64,000 nucleotides of DNA, taken from the NCBI GenBank assembly GCA_026419785.1, contig JAODTK010000444.1:186001-250000 (forward strand), given 5' to 3'. The DNA comes from Sclerodactyla briareus. Taxonomy: Eukaryota; Echinodermata; Holothuroidea; Dendrochirotida; Sclerodactylidae. Numbering within the stretch: position 1 is the first letter of the stretch; each line of letters opens with the position of its first letter. The notes beneath the pieces were generated by a model. The model ran no database searches. It saw nothing but the letters and a program-made list of their open reading frames with translations, and had not been told where the DNA came from. Positions 61,918 to 64,000 of this stretch are shown here, one piece after another. The position numbers and the translations under genes are program-made.

Positions 61918-62533
61918 TAGACATCGGCATTCCTGATTACGGTTCTCAGCTAATGTAGTTCCAGTATCCAGTCTGCATTTGTGCCTCTTGTCGGACTTGT
62001 ATAGGGCAAGTTTCCCAAACCGGGGTCCCACCCCAACTGGGGTCGTAGAGCAATTCTTGTGGGGTCTCAGGCTTGTTTCAAAATAAAAAAAACGTCTGCA
62101 GGTAACCCAAAATTTACCCTAATTTGAACGTTCGCAGTCAAAATAAAATTCCCCTGGAACTCATATTTAGGGGTTTTAATGGCGCCGTATCTTTCTAAAA
62201 GCTTTTTTTCCGAGTGAATCTGGTGTTTTTGCTCAATTGTTTTGCTGGCCACCCTGCTTTTGTATATTCACTATATTGGTTCCAAACTACAGTACTGTAC
62301 TACAGTTACATGTGGGTCGACGATACAGCGGTGTAGCGTTTAGCGGTACACTGACACGAGACAGGTACATGTGGGAGACACAAACTTGGGAGTCGGCGCT
62401 CGGATGCGCTACATTAACTATGGGGGTCCCCGCTTGAAAAGTTTGGGACCACTTTTGTAAGGGTCAATCCTCCCTCTGGCAAGTAAATCAGGGAACCTTT
62501 ATTGTTTTTCATCGTTTTTTCCTCACCACATAG

Positions 62534-62670
62534 CAATGCTCATTGAAGACTTCAGAGCTGGTCGCCTAAAACTGATAACCAACCAGAAGAAAGGTAACAA
62601 GCTACTACAAAAAGGGTCCTGAAACCAACGTTACTGAAATCAACAGACAACTGGGACAGACCAGTCAAAG
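62534..62670 (+). CDS. Spectrin-repeat exon, LIEDFRAGRLKLITNQKKGN
   Basis: Acceptor ccacatag, donor AAG|GTAGGA. Reads LIEDFRAGRLKLITNQKKGN, KLLQK, then after one indel near 62620 GPETNVTEINRQLGQTSQR. Helix B, A-B type linker and helix C start. 137 bp; the first codon frame needs a correction. The next exon continues the repeat. Confidence 0.78.
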
Positions 62671-63678
62671 GTAGGATAAATTCTTTGAAGGCTCCTCTGG
62701 GACTTACACAATTTTGTCTTAGTCCATGGGTACGAACTTCGGAATAACTTTGGTGTGTGGTGGGTTTGTATGCGTGTGATGTGTGTGTGGTCCACAACAA
62801 CTTTCTCATGAGCAGATTTTCACTGAATGGTAGAACTGATTTTGATGACATGCTTCTTTATATAGTATCAGGGTTAGGTCACATGCTCGAGTGTTTTGGG
62901 CAGTGTTCACTATTGAATGGGGTACTTAGCCTATTTTAGTTTTTAAATTGTTTCATTCCGGGGGCCTTTACCAACTTTTGCCTATAGTTTAACCCATCCA
63001 GGGGCAAACTGTGCTATAATGCGCGGATTAAACACAAAAAAAATTTTGTTAGCATATTAATTTAGTATTCATTTAGGTTGAAAAGTTGCAGGATTCATGA
63101 ACATTCCATAAGAACCCTGATATAGACTGCTAATTTGATGTTTAGAGGATGCCAATGTTGTAATGGTTTCTGATCATTCTCACAATTGATTTTGCAAAAC
63201 AGTTACGTTAGTTTCTTCTTCACTCTTGTCCAGCTTTGTTACCTCTCTAAACGCTGTCAAAATCAAAATTCCTCCCGGAAGGCTGATCATTCCAGATTTT
63301 TCCACGTCAGTTCCCATTAGGGTAACACACATTGGTTCTTCTGGGTGTTATCTGTATGCCATTCAATACCTATGGCGATTCACTGTCATCAAGTCTGGTA
63401 ACATCTTTCACTATTCGTTCCCAGATTTTCCATGTTAGTTCCTGTATAGGGTAAGACACAGTGCGAAGGTACGGCCGTCATTGAAAACCCTACGTATTGA
63501 ACTGAAAGTAAATGAGGAAGTATGTCAAGTCGGATAAAATATGCCCGATAAAAGATAGCAACATAACTTATATCCATGTGAAAATTTTTTATTGGTCCAG
63601 TAGGCAGGAATTTTTTTTTATTTGCCCAGTAAGGCAAGACCATCCTGTCATGGATTCTTCAAATTCTTTGTTCTGCAG
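62671..63678 (+). other. Intron (1.0 kb)
   Basis: AT-rich; no element recognised. A near-repeat of ttcccattagggtaa / ttcctgtatagggtaa occurs at 63310 and 63438. Acceptor ctttgttctgcag. Confidence 0.65.
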
Positions 63679-63867
63679 TTGGAAGTCGGTAGAAAACGAG
63701 CCGAGATACCATCAGATCTTTTTGAGGATACCCTGGTGACCTGGAAAGCCTTTGGGACAAGTATCAAGATTTTGAGCATTGGCTGGCTGACAAGGAGAGT
63801 GAGTGTTCCCAGCAGCAGGTCCCAATTGAGGAGACCATCATAGAGCGGGAGAAGAGACTTCAAGATT
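63679..63867 (+). CDS. Spectrin-repeat exon, WDKYQDFEHWLADKESECSQ
   Basis: Acceptor tttgttctgcag. Starts LEVGRKRAEIPSDLFEDTLV then TWKAF; after an indel near 63753 continues WDKYQDFEHWLADKESECSQ and IEETIIEREKRLQD. Helix C Trp and helix A Trp are both visible. The donor is unclear: GT at 63868 (gatt|gtaatt) is the nearest candidate. Confidence 0.78.
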
Positions 63868-64000
63868 GTAATTACCTGAACCTCATGTCTTCAATGTCAG
63901 ACTGCTGCTATTAATACTGCCACGCATCGGTTTACCTGGTGCACATAGGTTTGTGAATCGAAAAACAGCAGATTATCTTTGTCAGTAACTTCAGATCAAG
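63868..64000 (+). other. Start of next intron, cut by window edge
   Basis: No coding frame continues and no element is seen. Confidence 0.5.

Larger units (their letters stand above)
60251..62533 (+). other. Intron, remaining 2.3 kb
   Basis: Contains the dispersed repeat at 60985-61390 and the MITE at 61449-61917. The rest is AT-rich without exon. A stretch near 62010-62060 (cggggtcccaccccaactgg) is simple duplicated text. Weak acceptor tcctcaccacatag. Confidence 0.65.

Overview
The window is metazoan nuclear DNA: about 58-60% A+T by eye, small exons with GT/AG borders separated by kilobase introns, tRNA-derived SINEs, short DNA-transposon relics, micro- and minisatellites. Repeat style (GGTCA-rich satellites of about 150 bp, a SINE with a tRNA head) suggests a marine invertebrate, possibly a deuterostome such as an echinoderm or hemichordate; this placement is weak. 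No prokaryotic features are present.

I support a single gene, on the + strand across the whole window, entering and leaving beyond both edges. Its exons encode amphipathic coiled coil with regularly spaced Trp and Leu, i.e. spectrin repeats. Reading across the splice sites continues the helices in order (exons at 19609, 22684, 30791, 31857, 36677, 43218, 45319, 51165, 51968, 52079, 53085, 57196, 58541, 59626, 62534, 63679). Where frames are unambiguous the introns are phase 0. The protein is a giant spectrin-repeat protein, most like nesprin/SYNE/MSP-300/ANC-1, with plakins (MACF/dystonin) as the alternative. No CH, KASH, EF-hand or plakin domain falls in the window, so orthology is open.

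5.6-18.8 kb: a spectrin-type exon start runs into a very large repetitive exon made of a 1.30-1.33 kb (about 435 aa) super-repeat. Each super-repeat holds three related modules of roughly 130-160 aa sharing GPA[FY]-x-L, PD[VI]D[FY], FLA and VYDP motifs. I do not recognise the module. A 6.67 kb tandem duplication (about 860-7485 and 7486-14155) covers the preceding intron, the exon start and one super-repeat. Its last 1358 bp are base-identical between copies, whereas the other 5.3 kb differ by dense small indels, which looks partly like an assembly or polishing artefact.

Several minisatellites in the 3' part of the gene grow out of exon/intron borders: their unit contains the last 50-150 nt of a coding exon, its 5' splice site and the first bases of the intron (31.9-33.1, 53.2-55.9, 58.8-59.5 and 59.9-60.25 kb, probably 52.2-52.65 kb). 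This recurrent architecture and the novel modular repeat are the two most unusual things here.

Mobile elements: a PIF/Harbinger-like MITE with TAA target duplication (23392-23889), a Tc1/mariner-like MITE with TA duplication (61449-61917), a SINE inserted into a duplicated exon fragment (56707-57060) with a relative on the minus strand near 30.03-30.22 kb, a tRNA-Asp/Glu-like SINE head on the minus strand (about 38.11-38.19 kb), and a palindromic element inside a satellite (2333-2456, 8994-9112).

Data quality matters. Three exons are fully open (22684-23028, 45319-45426, 59626-59928), but most others need one or more single-base corrections to stay in frame, so frameshifts here are more likely long-read consensus errors than pseudogenization.
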